Shown here in pieces: positions 6,795 through 7,714 of a stretch of 7,714 nucleotides of DNA (positions are counted from its first letter, which is position 1; each line of letters starts with the position of its first letter). The stretch lies in assembly GCA_964535305.1 (NCBI GenBank), contig CAZHTF010000116.1, positions 1 through 7,714 on the forward strand, given 5' to 3'. The DNA is from CAZHTF01 sp964535305 (GTDB taxonomy: Bacteria; Planctomycetota; Phycisphaerae; UBA1845; Fen-1342). Under the pieces are notes generated by a model. It was given only the letters and a program-made list of their open reading frames with translations, was not told the DNA's origin and made no database searches. The position numbers were made by a program, and so were the translations under genes.

Positions 6795-7244
6795 ATGCTC
6801 ATCGAGACGACCCGTTTCGGAACGATCGAGGTGGACGACAGCCGCATCATCGTGTTCACGGAGCCGTTGCTGGGCTTCGCGGACAGGCGGCGCTTCGTGC
6901 TGATCCAGACGTCGCCGGATCCGGTGTTCTTCTGGCTGCAATCGGTGGAGGAGCCCGGGCTGGCGTTCGTCGTGTGCGATCCGCTGGCGTTCGTGCCGGA
7001 TTACCAGGCCCCCGTCCGCGAGGACGACCTGGCCGGCCTGAAGCTGGCCAGCCTCGACGACTGCCAGGTGCTGGTGATCGTCAACAAGGTCGAAGGTTAC
7101 CTGACGGGCAATCTACTCGGTCCGCTGGTGATCGGGTCCGGTTCGCTGCTGGCCAAGCAGCTCGTGCTTTCGGATCGACGCTACAGCACGCGGCATCGGC
7201 TGATCCGCGTCGGCAGCGAAGCCCCGATCGCAAAGACTGCGTAG
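6795..7244 (+). CDS. fliW: Flagellar assembly factor FliW, CsrA antagonist
   Basis: FliW is a small cytoplasmic protein that binds either flagellin or CsrA. When flagellin is exported, freed FliW binds CsrA non-competitively and lifts its translational block on flagellin mRNA, as shown in Bacillus subtilis. The 149-residue length matches the family (about 130-150). Family features are visible in order: TTRFGTIEV near the N terminus (5-13), IIVFTEPLLGF (18-28, usual form FpeGLlGF), FWLQSVEEPGLAFVVCDP (46-63), PDY (68-70), GNLLGPLVI (105-113, usual NLxAPxxiN) and KQLVLSDRRYSTRHRL (121-136). The start at 6795 is chosen because FliW proteins begin M.I.T.RFG; the upstream ATG at 6717 gives an unrelated Arg/Ala-rich leader. 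It sits between the junction genes and csrA, so the regulator and its antagonist are neighbours. Stem-loops lie on both sides of the gene. Confidence 0.95.
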   Translation: MLIETTRFGTIEVDDSRIIVFTEPLLGFADRRRFVLIQTSPDPVFFWLQSVEEPGLAFVVCDPLAFVPDYQAPVREDDLAGLKLASLDDCQVLVIVNKVEGYLTGNLLGPLVIGSGSLLAKQLVLSDRRYSTRHRLIRVGSEAPIAKTA

Positions 7245-7274
7245 CGCGGTCCACGTGGCCGCTCGCAGAGGCTT

Positions 7275-7297
7275 GCGTCCGGCCGCGGGCCGGGCGT
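7275..7297 (+). other. Stem-loop after fliW, terminator-like but without T-run
   Basis: CCGGCC (7279-7284) and GGCCGG (7288-7293) pair around a GCG loop. With flanking pairs that include G-T wobbles, the stem reaches 10 pairs (7275-7297). It starts 30 bases after the fliW stop. The bases that follow (TGAGCAGG) contain no T-tract, so if it stops transcription it would do so in a non-standard way. Confidence 0.5.
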
Positions 7298-7315
7298 TGA
7301 GCAGGTCAGGCAGAG

Positions 7316-7348
7316 CGCTGCGCGCCGGCCGCTCGTTGCGGCGCAGCG
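7316..7348 (+). other. Stem-loop in the fliW-csrA gap
   Basis: CGCTGCGC (7316-7323) pairs with GCGCAGCG (7341-7348) as a perfect 8-base inverted repeat with a 17-base GC-rich loop that can pair further. No T-run follows. Confidence 0.45.
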
Positions 7349-7352
7349 TGCG

Positions 7353-7381
7353 CCGGGCTGGCCCTGGTGGGGCCGGCCTGG
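7353..7381 (+). other. 12-pair stem-loop in the fliW-csrA gap
   Basis: Bases 7353-7364 pair with 7370-7381 around a 5-base TGGTG loop. There are 12 pairs, two of them G-T wobbles. The core is GGCC/GGCC-like. It is followed by GAAGTCTTGGAAGGAAAAC, which has only a short T pair, so intrinsic termination is possible but not typical. Confidence 0.5.
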
Positions 7382-7441
7382 GAAGTCTTGGAAGGAAAAC
7401 GCAGGTACGTAGGCAGGTAGAGCCGTGAGCGCAGGATCGGA

Positions 7442-7447
7442 TATACT
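7442..7447 (+). promoter_or_regulatory. Possible -10 element for csrA
   Basis: TATACT differs from TATAAT by one base and stands out in GC-rich sequence. No good -35 is found at 16-19 bases upstream (the best is TAGAGC at 7418-7423, 3 of 6 matches), and there is no extended -10 TG. Transcription would begin near 7454, leaving a leader of about 150 bases before csrA. Confidence 0.35.
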
Positions 7448-7474
7448 CTGGTCGAGCGGGTTTCGAACGCGAGT

Positions 7475-7503
7475 CGTTGCGCGCCGCGGGGCGTTGCGCG
7501 CCG
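7475..7503 (+). repeat. 12-base direct repeat in the csrA leader
   Basis: CGTTGCGCGCCG occurs at 7475-7486 and again at 7492-7503, separated by CGGGG, giving a 17-base period. It lies downstream of the possible -10 element. It could be a protein binding site or part of a leader RNA fold; no function can be read from the sequence. Confidence 0.8.
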
Positions 7504-7591
7504 AGCGCCTCGCTTGGAATGGGTGTCTCGACTCGATCCTGTCCGCCTCACGGGCGAAAGATTCCGTCAGGCTACGCATCGGCATAACCCT

Positions 7592-7610
7592 GGAAGGAGC
7601 CGCGGATGTT
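7592..7610 (+). promoter_or_regulatory. csrA ribosome site with overlapping GGA motifs (possible CsrA self-binding)
   Basis: AAGGAG at 7594-7599 is a strong ribosome site 6 bases before the ATG. GGA occurs at 7592-7594, 7596-7598 and 7604-7606. The last forms GGATGT with the start codon, identical to the core of the CsrA consensus (ARGGAUGU). CsrA represses its own translation in E. coli, so self-repression here is plausible, but a ribosome site always supplies one GGA. Confidence 0.45.
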
Positions 7611-7714
7611 GGTGCTGTCACGACAGCGGGACGAGTCGATCATGATCGGCGACAACGTGCAGATCACGGTGGTCGACATCCGGGGCGACAAGGTTCGTCT
7701 GGGCATTGTTGCGC
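7606..7714 (+). CDS. csrA: Carbon storage regulator CsrA, 3' end beyond window
   Basis: CsrA is a small dimeric RNA-binding protein that blocks or stabilises target mRNAs at GGA motifs; in flagellated bacteria with FliW its main target is the flagellin leader. The 36 visible residues begin MLVLSRQRDESIMIGDNVQI and continue TVVDIRGDKVRLGIVA, a near-textbook CsrA N terminus. Arg6, an RNA-contact residue, is present; the second contact (Arg44 region) and any C-terminal extension for FliW binding lie outside the window. The start has a strong AAGGAG 6 bases upstream. It is separated from fliW by 361 bases with its own possible promoter, so it may be expressed both with the operon and alone. Confidence 0.97.
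   Translation, partial: MLVLSRQRDESIMIGDNVQITVVDIRGDKVRLGIVA

Larger units (their letters stand above)
7245..7605 (+). other. 361-base intergenic region before csrA
   Basis: I see no convincing gene here on either strand; the minus-strand open frames lack ribosome sites and recognisable protein features. The first third is a run of three GC-rich stem-loops (7275-7297, 7316-7348, 7353-7381). The middle has GGA-rich sequence (7381-7398), repeated GCAGG units and a TATACT hexamer. The last third has a 12-base direct repeat and then the csrA leader with its ribosome site. The layout suggests an end or slow-down of the flagellar transcript followed by a separate csrA promoter. Confidence 0.6.

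Noticed and set aside
7181..7621. Minus-strand open frame of 146 codons across the fliW-csrA gap
   Set aside because: It overlaps the end of fliW and the start of csrA, has no ribosome site I can see, and encodes an Arg/Ser/Pro-rich protein without recognisable features.
1..7714. tRNA, rRNA, CRISPR arrays, insertion sequences
   Set aside because: None seen on either strand; coding sequence accounts for nearly all of the window outside the two gaps around fliW.

Overview
This GC-rich window (roughly two thirds G+C by eye) is the downstream half of a flagellar operon, with every gene on the + strand. The proteins point to a Gram-negative-type cell envelope: an L-ring protein (FlgH) and a P-ring protein with a clear signal peptide (FlgI). 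The gene order flgH-flgI-flgJ(short)-flgN-flgK-flgL-fliW-csrA, the short FlgJ without a peptidoglycan-hydrolase domain, the enlarged FlgL and the FliW/CsrA pair suggest a non-enteric lineage. A GC-rich planctomycete is my best guess, from memory of similar gene orders; some Deltaproteobacteria-like groups remain possible.

Layout. Positions 1-776 hold the 3' part of flgH; its start lies upstream. flgI (796-1917), flgJ N-terminal domain (1920-2327), flgN (2324-2944), flgK (2948-4657) and flgL (4674-6599) follow with gaps of 19, 2, -4, 3 and 16 bases, a tightly packed and probably co-transcribed set. The packing then loosens. A 195-base gap with three stem-loops precedes fliW (6795-7244), and a 361-base gap with three more stem-loops, a possible -10 element, a 12-base direct repeat and GGA motifs precedes csrA (from 7606, cut by the window end).

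How the genes fit together. FlgH and FlgI form the bushing around the rod. FlgJ caps or helps assemble the rod as it passes through the periplasm. FlgK and FlgL form the hook-filament junction and are exported with the help of the FlgN chaperone. FliW and CsrA are the known checkpoint pair: FliW is held by unexported flagellin, and when released it inactivates CsrA, the RNA-binding repressor of flagellin translation. Placing this switch after the junction genes fits the moment at which filament synthesis begins.

Nothing here amounts to an undescribed system. The points most worth a second look are the triple repeat inside FlgL, the stem-loop clusters that flank fliW, the GGA-rich csrA leader whose start codon lies inside a GGATGT CsrA-type core, and the three-copy 9-base repeat that forms the start of flgI.
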